NCBI GenBank assembly: GCA_036505485.1
Contig: DASXTK010000138.1
Span: 1-22,112 of the forward strand
Direction: 5' to 3'
DNA length: 22,112 nt
Source of the DNA: DASXTK01 sp036505485
GTDB lineage: Bacteria; Actinomycetota; Acidimicrobiia; Acidimicrobiales; VFJN01
This document shows positions 1 through 8,790 of the stretch, piece by piece (the first letter of the stretch is position 1; each line of letters starts with the position of its first letter). The position numbers were made by a program, and so were the translations under genes. The notes below the pieces were generated by a model. It ran no database searches. It was not told the DNA's origin and was given only the letters and a program-made list of their open reading frames with translations.

Positions 1-167
1 GCATCGGGTTGAGCCACAAAGACCGTTCGGGGCCAGCTCGTTTGACCGCCGCCCTTCCCTCGAAGCGTCATTTAGCCACCGAGAGCAGCCCATGGCGTCA
101 CCGAGCCGCGAAACTCGACCCACGGACAGGTCACAAGAGCCTCAATCTCCGGGCTGGGACGCTCAGG

Positions 168-1007
168 TCACCCCGCCGTCCTGACCTGGAGACTCCGCAC
201 GATCTCGTCCAGCGCCGCCACGGACTCCTCGTAGGGCAACCCGTCACCCTCTCCTGCGCTGATGTACAGCACCCAACCGTCGACCTCGACTCGCCACTGG
301 ACGAACCGCAACCCGTCGAGGCGGGACACGGCCTCGAACCGAGCGGCAGGTCCTCCGGCGACGCTCTCACGCACGGTCGAGACGGTGTCCTGGTCGGCTG
401 CGTTGCTGGCGACCTGCTCCTCGAAACCGGAGGGGCCCACGGGGCTCGTCCCCAACGACACGGCTGCGTTCGAGGCCGGACCAAAGTCCGGGTCCAGGTC
501 CCAGAAATGCACCGGCTCGGGAGCGAACATCGTGCATGCGCCGATGTAGGCATTGCCGGAGGCGTTGACGTCGGCCGGTGACTCGAAGGCTTCGTTCGCG
601 TACCAGCCGACTGGCAGTGTCACGACGTAGGTGAGCCCGGAGTCGCCGACACTGCCGGTGCAGGATCCCGGGAGCGGACTGACCACCGCAGTCGGCGCCG
701 TCGTCGCTGTCGTTGTTCCGGGAGCGGTGGTCGGCACGGTGTCGGGGCCGGCGGTCGAAGGGACAGTTGTGGCCCGGCCCGTGTCGCTGGCCGGACCGGT
801 CTCGAGGCGAGAGCCGATGCCTCCGGGCAGCTGCCACGCCGCGACCGCCACGGCCGCCGCCACCACCAGGCTGGCGCCCTGGCGCCTCCGCTGCCGACGA
901 CGAGACCGATGGGCGATCTCGGAGGCGGGCGGAGGTGACATGGCGTCCGCGTCCATGGCGCGCAGATCGCGTCCCGCACTGCGCCCGAGCTCATCGATTC
1001 CGGTCAT
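168..1007 (-). CDS. Putative membrane anti-sigma factor (ECF partner)
   Basis: Predicted 279-aa single-pass membrane protein. The N-terminal ~33 residues are cytoplasmic, followed by an Arg-rich stretch (35-42), one hydrophobic segment (about 45-60), a Thr/Pro-rich linker (about 70-110) and an extracytoplasmic domain of about 165 residues with no family I recognise. I chose the ATG at 1007 because it overlaps the TGA of the upstream sigma region-4 frame as ATGA, which implies translational coupling. The longer reading from 1094 would run through sigma region 4. Position next to an ECF sigma gene and the topology suggest an anti-sigma or sigma-regulating membrane protein. I see no zinc-binding HxxxCxxC motif, so it is not a typical ZAS-type anti-sigma. 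The role is inferred from context; the reading frame itself is solid. Confidence 0.75.
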   Translation of the reverse strand: MTGIDELGRSAGRDLRAMDADAMSPPPASEIAHRSRRRQRRRQGASLVVAAAVAVAAWQLPGGIGSRLETGPASDTGRATTVPSTAGPDTVPTTAPGTTTATTAPTAVVSPLPGSCTGSVGDSGLTYVVTLPVGWYANEAFESPADVNASGNAYIGACTMFAPEPVHFWDLDPDFGPASNAAVSLGTSPVGPSGFEEQVASNAADQDTVSTVRESVAGGPAARFEAVSRLDGLRFVQWRVEVDGWVLYISAGEGDGLPYEESVAALDEIVRSLQVRTAG

Positions 1008-1562
1008 CGCTGATCCTCCAACTCGTTCGCAAGGGCCTTCGCCAACCGCTCGCGGGCCTGGTGGAGCAAGGCCCGCACGGTTCCCTCGGCGCAATCCATC
1101 GCGGTCGCGACATCGGCGACCGCCATGTCCTCGCCGTAGTAGAGGGCTGTGGCCGCAGCCTGACCGGGGCGGGAGGCGACGAACCGCAGTTCAGAACGCC
1201 TCCGCCGATCCGTCCAGGTCGACCCGACCGGCGACCGCAGCCCGGGACCGCAGGCGTCCGAACGCCTTGGCCTCGCTCACGAGCCGCCGTCCACGCGAGG
1301 TCGCCAGGTTCACCACCACTCGCCGGAGCCGGGCGCCGGGCTTGTCGTAGGTCGACACCCGAGCCCAGTTCCGATGGCAGCGCAGGAACGACTCCTGCAC
1401 AAGCTCCTCCGCCTCGGCCAAAGAGCCGGTCAGCGCATAGGCCAGTCGCACCAAGGGCGCGTACTCGGCCCGGTAGAGCGCTTCGAATCCTGCCGCCCTC
1501 AGTTCCACCGACCTGGTGCTCCCCCGCGGAAGGCAGTCCGCTAAGTCCGCCGTATGAATCAT
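1004..1562 (-). pseudogene. ECF (SigE-like) sigma factor split by a frameshift
   Basis: Two reading frames together make one ECF sigma factor. The upstream frame, from ATG 1562, carries region 2 (FEALYRAEYAPLVRLAYALTG, then the AEELVQESFLRCHRNW helix) and ends at a TGA at 1193-1191. Region 4 continues in the +1 frame: ELRFVASRPGQAAATALYYG, then the helix-turn-helix DVATAMDCAEGTVRALLHQA, ending ELEDQR at the TGA at 1006-1004. Skipping one base near 1190-1200 restores a protein of about 185 residues, normal for the SigE group. The cause could be a sequencing indel, a genuine mutation or, less likely, recoding. The TTC TGA at the break is not a convincing slippery site. The downstream membrane protein is intact and overlaps by ATGA. 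A GTG at 1616 is an alternative start with a poorer ribosome site. Confidence 0.75.
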
Positions 1563-1636
1563 GACCAGACACACGTCACAACCTCGGAGGCCGCTTAGGT
1601 CGAGATATCGCTCCACCGCCTAGCGTGAGGCACCTC

Positions 1637-3274
<1,638 letters not shown>

Positions 3275-3279
3275 CCACC

Positions 3280-3285
3280 TAAAGT
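3280..3285 (+). promoter_or_regulatory. -10 box for the lipoprotein gene
   Basis: TAAAGT fits the actinobacterial TANNNT -10. It ends 7 nt before a GTG at 3293 (leaderless start) and 22 nt before the ATG at 3308. No clear -35 is visible. It lies just after the fumarase stop codon and implies separate transcription of the downstream genes. Confidence 0.5.
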
Positions 3286-3307
3286 CCCGCTCGTGCGGGA
3301 GGGCGGA

Positions 3308-3874
3308 ATGGGCGGGAGGTCTTGGTCGACCGCGTTCGCCGCGATCCTCGGGATGGCGGTGCTCGGCGGCTGCATCGGATCCATCTCGGACGAGGACTTC
3401 GACCGGAAGGTCGAGGAACGAGGTGGTGGTCTCAGCGAGGACCTGGTCCAGGAGGCTGTTGCCGCCCTGCAGGAGGAGTTCCACGGTCAGACGGTGGAGT
3501 TCACCAGCATCGGCATCTCGCCGGCGCGGATCACCATGGAGGTCCGAGTTGCCGGCACGGCCGAGGACCTGGACATGTACGCCTACGGCTCCAGCGGCGC
3601 CCACGGAGGCGTCGGTCTGAGCGATCCCGAACCGGTGCCCAACCAGAAGTCGCTCGAAGGAGAGCTGTTCCGCGCCAACCAGGTCGAGCTCGACCAGCTC
3701 GACGAGATGGTCGATGAGGCCCTGGCCGAGGCCGACCTCGCCGGCGGCTTCGCCGAGGGCGCGTCCATCAGCCGGACCGGGACGGTCGGGGTCAGCGTCA
3801 ACGTCAAGAACGAGCGACGGACTGTGTACGCCACCTTCGATGCCAACGGCACGTTCCTCGAGGTGCGGGAGTAG
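3308..3874 (+). CDS. Predicted lipoprotein of unknown function
   Basis: A 188-aa exported lipoprotein: a short n-region, a hydrophobic core and a lipobox LGGC with C22 as the lipidated cysteine. The mature part is acidic, with many Asp/Glu, and the C-terminal segment (TVGVSVNVKNERRTVYATFD) reads like a small beta-rich domain. I do not recognise a family. Two starts are possible. ATG 3308 has a good ribosome site (GGGAGG at 3297-3302, 5 nt away). GTG 3293 would be a leaderless start 7 nt after TAAAGT and adds five residues. The next gene starts 2 nt after the stop, so the two are almost certainly co-transcribed and may work together at the membrane. Confidence 0.8.
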   Translation: MGGRSWSTAFAAILGMAVLGGCIGSISDEDFDRKVEERGGGLSEDLVQEAVAALQEEFHGQTVEFTSIGISPARITMEVRVAGTAEDLDMYAYGSSGAHGGVGLSDPEPVPNQKSLEGELFRANQVELDQLDEMVDEALAEADLAGGFAEGASISRTGTVGVSVNVKNERRTVYATFDANGTFLEVRE

Positions 3875-3876
3875 CC

Positions 3877-4239
3877 GTGAAACGGATCGGACTCCTGCTG
3901 GCCGCGCTGTTCGCCCTGGCCATCTCCGCGATCGTGGTCGAGTCCATCGTCCAGGCGGTCTATCCGGGCTCGCTGAAGTGGACCGCGCCGATGTTCTGTC
4001 CGGAGGACCAACCTGACGCCTTCGTCGTGCGCACCGAGACCCAGGACGCCGAGGGCACCGCCATCAGCTTCAGCCTGTACTGCATGGGCGAGCGCGGCGA
4101 CTTCACCGAGGTGGGCACCTGGAGGCCCTACGGGATCCTGTTCCTCTACATCTACGGCGCCCTGGTCGGGCTGGCGCTGCTGCTGGTCATCCGGATCGTC
4201 CGCCGCCGGGCGAAACGGCGGGCCGAACCCGTTCTGTGA
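3877..4239 (+). CDS. Small membrane protein with two helices, unknown function
   Basis: A 120-aa protein with an N-terminal hydrophobic helix (about 5-27), an extracytoplasmic loop of about 55 residues with two cysteines (C41 and C69) that could form a disulfide, and a second helix (about 84-107) followed by a strongly basic tail (RRRAKRRAEPVL), which places the C-terminus inside. It starts at GTG 3877, two bases after the preceding lipoprotein gene, with GGGAG a few bases upstream. The stop codon lies inside the left arm of a 48-nt palindromic repeat, so the last residues (VL) are encoded by the repeat. The family is not recognised. Confidence 0.75.
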   Translation: MKRIGLLLAALFALAISAIVVESIVQAVYPGSLKWTAPMFCPEDQPDAFVVRTETQDAEGTAISFSLYCMGERGDFTEVGTWRPYGILFLYIYGALVGLALLLVIRIVRRRAKRRAEPVL

Positions 4240-4279
4240 CCTGTATGCCGCGCCATGGCGCGGCATACAGGTCACAGAT
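4232..4279. repeat. 48-nt palindromic repeat, copy 1
   Basis: Near-perfect inverted repeat: arm TTCTGTGACCTGTATG then CCGCG, centre CCATGG, and the mirrored arm ending CATACAGGTCACAGAT. Only the outermost base pair fails to match. It overlaps the stop codon of the small membrane protein and lies between two convergent genes, so it may act as a bidirectional transcription stop. A second copy at 13929-13976 has the same length and a compensatory base-pair change, marking a dispersed family. Confidence 0.9.
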
Positions 4280-4282
4280 CGA

Positions 4283-4299
4283 GGGGGGGATAACGCCCC
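4283..4299. terminator. Short GC hairpin between convergent genes
   Basis: GGGGG / CCCCC arms around a 6-7 nt AT-containing loop, between the palindromic repeat and the end of the ABC permease gene. There is no T-tract, so a termination role is only a guess. Confidence 0.3.
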
Positions 4300-4311
4300 C
4301 GGCCCCCGGCC

Positions 4312-6846
4312 CTACTCGTACTGCAGGGCGACCACCACGTCGGTGCGGGCGGCTCGACGGGCCGGCCACAAGGCGGCCACCACCGCGACGGCCACGGCTA
4401 CTCCGCCCCAGACGGGCACGGCCATCCAGTCGGGGCGGTACGGCGTGACGAACCCGATCAGCAACGGGGACACGTCCAGCAGCGCCCACAGCATGATCAG
4501 CCCGCCGGCCACGCTGAACAGCACCGCCACCACCCCGACCAGCGCGGCCTCGGCCACCACCATCCGCCACAGGGTCGACGGGGTCATGCCCACCGCGGAC
4601 AGCATCCCCATCTCCCGCCGGCGCTGGACCCCGACCAGCAGCAGCGTCGACAGCACCGCCACGAACGAGACCGCCAGCAGCCCCCGCTGCAGGGTCCAGA
4701 ACGGCACCATCTGGGCGTCCACGCTGGCGCTGGCGTCGGCCACGAGCTGGCGTGGGGTGCTGACCCTCAGCTCCGCTCCGACCTCGGACTCCCGGATCTG
4801 GCGCGCCAGCTCGTCGAGCGAGACCCCGGAGGCCGGAGCGACGTTGATGGAACGGACTGGCTGCTCCCCGTACAGGGTCGTGAGCAGGGTGTAGGAGATC
4901 TGCGCGGCCCGTCCGGTGGCCCCGCCGCCCTTCACCACCGCCTGCACCGGGATCTCGACCATCCCCGAAGGCGTGGGCAGCGAGAGCCGGTCGCCGGGCC
5001 GCAGGCCGGTGTCGCGGGCCAGGGATGTGTTGATCAGCGCCTCGCCGGCCTCGAAGCCCTCGACATCGATGTGCCCCCGGACCTGGGCTTCGCCGTCATG
5101 GCGGGCCATCCAGTTGTCCTCGTAGGCCGCCACCGAGATCAGCTCGCCGGGCCGGGAGCCGGTGAGGACCACAGCCCCGCGCCGCAACTCGCCCACCGCG
5201 GGAAGCTGGGCCAGCGTGTCCAGGGTGTCGGGCGAGATGCCGGCGTCGATGTTCACGTTGAAGCCCTCACCCACCGTGGACACCTCGACACCGTCCATGT
5301 TGCCGATGATGTCTTCGGTGATGGCCGTGCGGACGCCGTTGGTGTATCCCGCGGTGACGAAAGCCGTGGTGGCCGCGGCGCCCAGGGCGGCGGCCATCAC
5401 CCCGGTCCGGCCCGCGGCCCGCACCAGGTTGGCCACCGCCAGCCGCCCGGGTGCCGACTCCCCCACCAGCCGGGCGAAGGGCCGCACGCCGAGGGAGGCC
5501 AACCGGGCGCCGGCCAGGAGCATGCCCAGCGTGGTCACCGCGAACCCCAGCGCTCCCACCGGCACCTGCCAGGGCTGCAGCCCGCCGTCGTTCTGGGCCA
5601 GCCGAGCCATCGCCAGCCCCAGCACCATCACCGCCAGCCAGCCGGAGGCCTTGCGCAGGACATGCGGGGTCGATGCCTCGCTGCGCAGGCCGCGGCCGGA
5701 CAGCTCGCCGGCTACATCCATCCGCAAGGACCGGCGGACGGGCACCGCGGCGGCCCCCACCGCCACCACCACACCCAGCACTGCTCCGAACAGCCACGGG
5801 CCGGAACCGGTGTGCACCGCCATGGGGACACCGGCGGTCCGTTCCGTGAAGTTGGACAGGCTAGCCACGATCGGCCCGGCCACCAGACGACCGGCAACGA
5901 CACCGACGACTCCGCCCAGCAACCCCAGCGCTGCGGCTTCACCCAGGATCGTGGTCCGCATCACCGGAGGCGAGCCTCCGAGGGCGGCGACGACGGCCAG
6001 CTCGCGGCGCCGTTCCTCCAACGACAGGGTGACCGTGTTGTAGACGAGCATCGCCCCGGTTCCCAGGGCGAACAGGGCCAGCAGCGTGAACGTCGGCAGC
6101 ACCCCGGTGAGGAACAGCTGGACCTCGGGCGGACCCTCGTCGGCACTCAGCACGCCGTTGTGCTCGCCGACCACCCGCTCCAGCCTGGTCCGCAGAGCGT
6201 CGACATCGGTGCCCGGCTCGGGCCGGACGTAGATCGTGTCGAACCGTCCGTCCCGGGCGAACACCCGCTGGGCCGAGGCCAGGGGGAACACCACGAACTG
6301 CCCGTCGCCCAGCGCACCCAGGGCGTCGAACCGGGGGACGCCGTCGAGCGACACCGTGCCGCGGTTGGTGCGGAGCCGGCCGGTTCGGGTCACCCCGGGT
6401 CCCACCGCCAGAGGGCGATCGCCGTGATCGGCGACCATCTCGTCGATGCAGCCGAAGCTGCCGACCAGAGCCTCGGCCCGGCAGTCGACCCCGAGGACCA
6501 GCACCGCCTTCTCGACCGGGTCGTCGCCCGGTTCCGGTCCCGGCGACTCGGCCACCGTGACCGCTTGGACCACCGGTACCGCGGCGGCGACGCCTTCGGT
6601 GGCTGCAACCCGATCGGCCACCTCGGCCTCGAGCCCGGCCCGGCGGGTGGCACCCACGACGCGCAGCTCGGTCGGTCCGGCCAGCTCCCGGCCGAACTGG
6701 ACCACCGACTCGTTGACGCTGGACCGGACGATGAACACGCTCACCGCCATCGAGGTCCCCGCAGCCACGGCGATGATCGCCAACAGCGCCCGCAGAGGAC
6801 GCTGCCGAACCGGCCGCAACGCCAACAGCCGCAGCAGTCGAGCCAT
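4312..6846 (-). CDS. ABC transporter permease, double FtsX/MacB-type
   Basis: An 844-aa inner-membrane permease of the type with two FtsX repeats (MacB/LolCE superfamily). Transmembrane segment 1 spans about 19-40, followed by a large periplasmic-type domain (about 45-245). FtsX repeat 1 (about 250-375) includes SLEERRRELAVVAALGGSP. Two more helices lie near 404-418 and 427-449, a second extracytoplasmic domain at about 500-715, and FtsX repeat 2 (about 725-840) carries QRRREMGMLSAVGMTPSTLW. The matching RRREL/RRREM-ALG motifs are the coupling helices that contact the ATPase. The ATG at 6846 overlaps the ATPase stop codon by one base. Such transporters act mechanically on substrates outside the membrane (lipoproteins, peptides, antibiotics). 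No HlyD-type adaptor gene is nearby, so the substrate is unknown. Confidence 0.92.
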   Translation of the reverse strand: MARLLRLLALRPVRQRPLRALLAIIAVAAGTSMAVSVFIVRSSVNESVVQFGRELAGPTELRVVGATRRAGLEAEVADRVAATEGVAAAVPVVQAVTVAESPGPEPGDDPVEKAVLVLGVDCRAEALVGSFGCIDEMVADHGDRPLAVGPGVTRTGRLRTNRGTVSLDGVPRFDALGALGDGQFVVFPLASAQRVFARDGRFDTIYVRPEPGTDVDALRTRLERVVGEHNGVLSADEGPPEVQLFLTGVLPTFTLLALFALGTGAMLVYNTVTLSLEERRRELAVVAALGGSPPVMRTTILGEAAALGLLGGVVGVVAGRLVAGPIVASLSNFTERTAGVPMAVHTGSGPWLFGAVLGVVVAVGAAAVPVRRSLRMDVAGELSGRGLRSEASTPHVLRKASGWLAVMVLGLAMARLAQNDGGLQPWQVPVGALGFAVTTLGMLLAGARLASLGVRPFARLVGESAPGRLAVANLVRAAGRTGVMAAALGAAATTAFVTAGYTNGVRTAITEDIIGNMDGVEVSTVGEGFNVNIDAGISPDTLDTLAQLPAVGELRRGAVVLTGSRPGELISVAAYEDNWMARHDGEAQVRGHIDVEGFEAGEALINTSLARDTGLRPGDRLSLPTPSGMVEIPVQAVVKGGGATGRAAQISYTLLTTLYGEQPVRSINVAPASGVSLDELARQIRESEVGAELRVSTPRQLVADASASVDAQMVPFWTLQRGLLAVSFVAVLSTLLLVGVQRRREMGMLSAVGMTPSTLWRMVVAEAALVGVVAVLFSVAGGLIMLWALLDVSPLLIGFVTPYRPDWMAVPVWGGVAVAVAVVAALWPARRAARTDVVVALQYE

Positions 6847-7541
6847 CAGTGAGCCGGGGTCTCGAGCGCCGGGGTGAAGTCGTCGAGACGGCCATCCCGC
6901 AGCCGGAGCACCCGCGTGGCCCGCTGGGTCGCCACCTCATCGTGGGTCACCATCACCAGGGCGGTGCCGGACTCGGTCACCACCTCGGTGAGCAGGTTGA
7001 GCACCGACGCCCCGGTGGCGGAGTCGAGGTTGCCGGTGGGCTCGTCGGCCAGCAGCAGCGCCGGATCGGCCACGAGGGCCCGGGCGATGGCGGCCCGCTG
7101 CATCTCCCCGCCCGACAGCTCGCCGGGCAGGTGGTCAGCGCGGTGGGACATCCCCACCCGTTCCAGCAGGGTCGCGATCCGCTGGCGCCGGTCCTTGCGC
7201 CGGTCGAGCAGCAACGGCAGCTCGACGTTCTCGGCCACGCTGAGCGTCGGCAGGAGGTGGAAGAACTGGAACACGAAGCCCACCTCCCGCCGCCGGACCT
7301 CGGCCCGCTCGCCCACCGACAGTTGGGCCAGATCACGGCCGTTGACCTGCACTTTCCCTTCGTCGGGCACGTCGAGACCGCCGGCCAGGTGGAGCAGGGT
7401 CGACTTACCGGAGCCGGACGGCCCGATCACCGCCACCAACTCGCCCGCGGCGACGCTGAGATCCACCCCGGCGAGGGCGATGACGTCCTCCTTGCCCCGG
7501 TGGAAGTGCTTCACCACGCCGTGCATCTCCAGCAACGACAC
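6846..7541 (-). CDS. ABC transporter ATP-binding protein (MacB/LolD type)
   Basis: A 231-aa ATPase energising the downstream permease. Walker A is GPSGSGKST (40-48), the Q-loop VFQFFHLLP (90-98), the signature LSGGEMQRAAIARAL (142-156), Walker B LLLADEP (162-168, with E167 as the catalytic base) and the switch histidine H200 in MVTHD. Length and the EPTGNLD sequence fit the MacB/LolD/FtsE-like family. I use the GTG at 7541 because GGGGAG lies 6 nt upstream. Longer in-frame readings have no homology-like sequence and would cross the divergent promoter region. The gene is translationally coupled to the permease through a TGATG overlap. Confidence 0.95.
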   Translation of the reverse strand: MSLLEMHGVVKHFHRGKEDVIALAGVDLSVAAGELVAVIGPSGSGKSTLLHLAGGLDVPDEGKVQVNGRDLAQLSVGERAEVRRREVGFVFQFFHLLPTLSVAENVELPLLLDRRKDRRQRIATLLERVGMSHRADHLPGELSGGEMQRAAIARALVADPALLLADEPTGNLDSATGASVLNLLTEVVTESGTALVMVTHDEVATQRATRVLRLRDGRLDDFTPALETPAH

Positions 7542-7639
7542 GCCCGTCTCCCCGCTGGCTCTGCCGACCGTACGCGGAAAGCTAATCGGCGTAATCCCAG
7601 TTATTCCCCAGGATTTCTGACATGGGGTCTCTCGAATCG

Positions 7640-7646
7640 TAATAAT
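7640..7646 (+). promoter_or_regulatory. -10-like box for the HAD-like lipoprotein
   Basis: TAATAAT ends 8 nt before the ATG at 7655, and no Shine-Dalgarno is visible, so a leaderless transcript is likely. The word GACATGGGG occurs twice nearby (from about 7617 and from 7652, the second including the start codon). This may be chance or a binding site. Confidence 0.45.
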
Positions 7647-7654
7647 GCACAGAC

Positions 7655-8416
7655 ATGGGGAATCTGCTGGGGAGCAACCCGGTTGCCCGCCGCCGACCCG
7701 TCCTCCTCGGACTGGTTGCGTTGTGGACACCGTTGCTGGCTGTCGCCGCTTGCGGCGGCGATGACAAGTCCGACAACTTCGCGCAAACCGAAGCGACGTC
7801 GACCACCGAGACCACGACGGGACTGCTCCCGTGCGACCAGGACCGCCACATGGTCGCCTTCGACGTGATCGGCTTCCTGACCCAGGAGAACGTGGAGTTG
7901 GTGGGTCCGTGGGTCGACACCGGCACCACGCCCACGCCACGAGCGGGAACGGTCGAGTTGGCGAACGCCTACCGGGAGCGGGGCTACGAGATCCTCTACC
8001 TCACGACCCTCGAGGCCAGCATGGACCTGCACGGCCAGCCGGTGGGCGACGCGATGAGCCAGTGGCTGGTGGACAGCGGCTACCCGATGGGCGAGGGCAT
8101 AGGTCAGCTCTGGGTCTGGGACGGCACCCGGACCGACGATGGCCAGACCTGGGTGTCGATCACCGACGAGCTGCTGCGGCTGGCCGGTGAAGGCGTGACC
8201 ATGGACGCGGGCTACTCCGAGAACGCCGACAAGATCTATGCCATGGCCACCGGAGGCGTGGCGGCCGAGCACCTGTACTCGCTGACGTCGCCACCCGCCG
8301 TCGCGGGAGCGCCGTCCTCTGCCCCGTCCGTGCCGATCCCCGGCGACGATGTGGTGGCCCATCTGGCGACGATCCAGGCGCTCTCGCCGGTGTGCCAGGT
8401 CGCAGCCATCGGCTGA
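7655..8416 (+). CDS. Lipoprotein with a degenerate HAD/LNS2-like domain
   Basis: A 253-aa exported lipoprotein: basic n-region, hydrophobic core and lipobox AVAAC (C33), then a Thr/Ser-rich linker (47-56). The body resembles HAD phosphatases of the LNS2/acid-phosphatase kind by order of elements. VAFDVIGFLT (67-76) sits where DxDGTxT motif I belongs, YEILYLTTLE (111-120) where the YLTxRP motif II lies, SQWLVDSGYP follows as the usual helix, and GYSENADKIYAMATGG (187-201) stands for the GDSxxDxxAY motif. The second motif-I Asp, its Thr and the motif-IV Asp pair are missing, so it is probably not a phosphatase. This assignment is by eye and moderately uncertain. A strong terminator follows the stop codon, so it is a single-gene unit. 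Confidence 0.8.
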   Translation: MGNLLGSNPVARRRPVLLGLVALWTPLLAVAACGGDDKSDNFAQTEATSTTETTTGLLPCDQDRHMVAFDVIGFLTQENVELVGPWVDTGTTPTPRAGTVELANAYRERGYEILYLTTLEASMDLHGQPVGDAMSQWLVDSGYPMGEGIGQLWVWDGTRTDDGQTWVSITDELLRLAGEGVTMDAGYSENADKIYAMATGGVAAEHLYSLTSPPAVAGAPSSAPSVPIPGDDVVAHLATIQALSPVCQVAAIG

Positions 8417-8421
8417 GCCTC

Positions 8422-8466
8422 CCCTGACTTCCGGCGTCGGATTCGACAACAAAAGTCAGGGTTTTG
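8422..8466 (+). terminator. Rho-independent terminator after the HAD-like lipoprotein
   Basis: CCCTGACTT (8422-8430) pairs with AAGTCAGGG (8453-8461), followed at once by TTTT. The loop contains a secondary GTCG/CGAC stem. It begins 6 nt after the stop codon. Confidence 0.8.
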
Positions 8467-8501
8467 CATGGGGGGCCGTTGCGCTGGGTAACGGTCCCAT
8501 G
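8467..8501. repeat. Imperfect inverted repeat before the 8611 promoter
   Basis: CATGGG...CCGTT pairs with AACGG..CCCATG around a 9-nt loop, with a small internal bulge (GGG against a single T). It lies directly behind the terminator and about 35 nt before a TATAAT. It could be part of the terminator or an operator. Confidence 0.4.
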
Positions 8502-8535
8502 ACCCCTGCGTGCAGACCTGGACGCTTGTTCGCCA

Positions 8536-8541
8536 TATAAT
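8536..8541 (+). promoter_or_regulatory. Consensus -10 (TATAAT) with structured leader
   Basis: A perfect TATAAT in GC-rich DNA. No TTGACA-like -35 is seen at 16-18 nt. Transcription would start near 8548, leaving a leader of about 60 nt that contains the hairpin TCCGG-CTTA-CCGGA (8561-8574) and then the ribosome site of the 59-aa gene. Confidence 0.55.
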
Positions 8542-8599
8542 CACATCGATAGGATTCGTCTCCGGCTTACCGGACGCGGTGCGGGCCATTAGCCGGGTG

Positions 8600-8605
8600 G
8601 GAGGT
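8600..8605 (+). promoter_or_regulatory. Ribosome binding site for the 59-aa peptide
   Basis: GGAGGT ends 5 nt before GTG 8611, close to ideal. It is the main reason to believe this short gene. The site partly overlaps a small palindrome, GAGGTCCTC. Confidence 0.75.
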
Positions 8606-8610
8606 CCTCG

Positions 8611-8790
8611 GTGAAGTTCGAGCCCAAGAAAGCCCTCATCGGCATCGGAGCAGCCTTCGTGTTGCTGACTGTCTGGAATGATCCCCAGAAGGCCGGGGAC
8701 AACACGGGCAACTTCCTCAGCGATGCCACCCAGTGGGTAGGCGACGCCTTCGACAAGGCCAACGACTTCTCGCAGAGCGTCACAGATTGA
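8611..8790 (+). CDS. 59-aa single-helix membrane peptide
   Basis: A short gene starting at GTG 8611 behind a near-ideal Shine-Dalgarno. The peptide begins MKFEPKKALIGIGAAF, with one hydrophobic helix (about 8-22), then an amphipathic, acidic C-terminal half (FLSDATQWVGDAFDKANDF). Its stop overlaps the TTG start of the PH-domain protein (ATTGA), so the two are translationally coupled and likely function together. The family is not recognised. Evidence for expression is the TATAAT, the ribosome site and the coupling. Confidence 0.75.
   Translation: MKFEPKKALIGIGAAFVLLTVWNDPQKAGDNTGNFLSDATQWVGDAFDKANDFSQSVTD

Noticed and set aside
1..167. Possible gene before the anti-sigma stop
   Set aside because: Frames crossing this stretch overlap the anti-sigma gene and lack start signals or recognisable sequence.
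1185..1200. Programmed +1 frameshift at TTC TGA in the split sigma gene
   Set aside because: Phe-tRNA re-pairing on TCT would be poor, and no upstream stimulator resembling that of prfB is seen; error or mutation is more likely.
5071..6852. 593-aa open frame antisense to the ABC permease
   Set aside because: Low-complexity His/Gln/Gly-rich shadow of the permease codons; no start signal.
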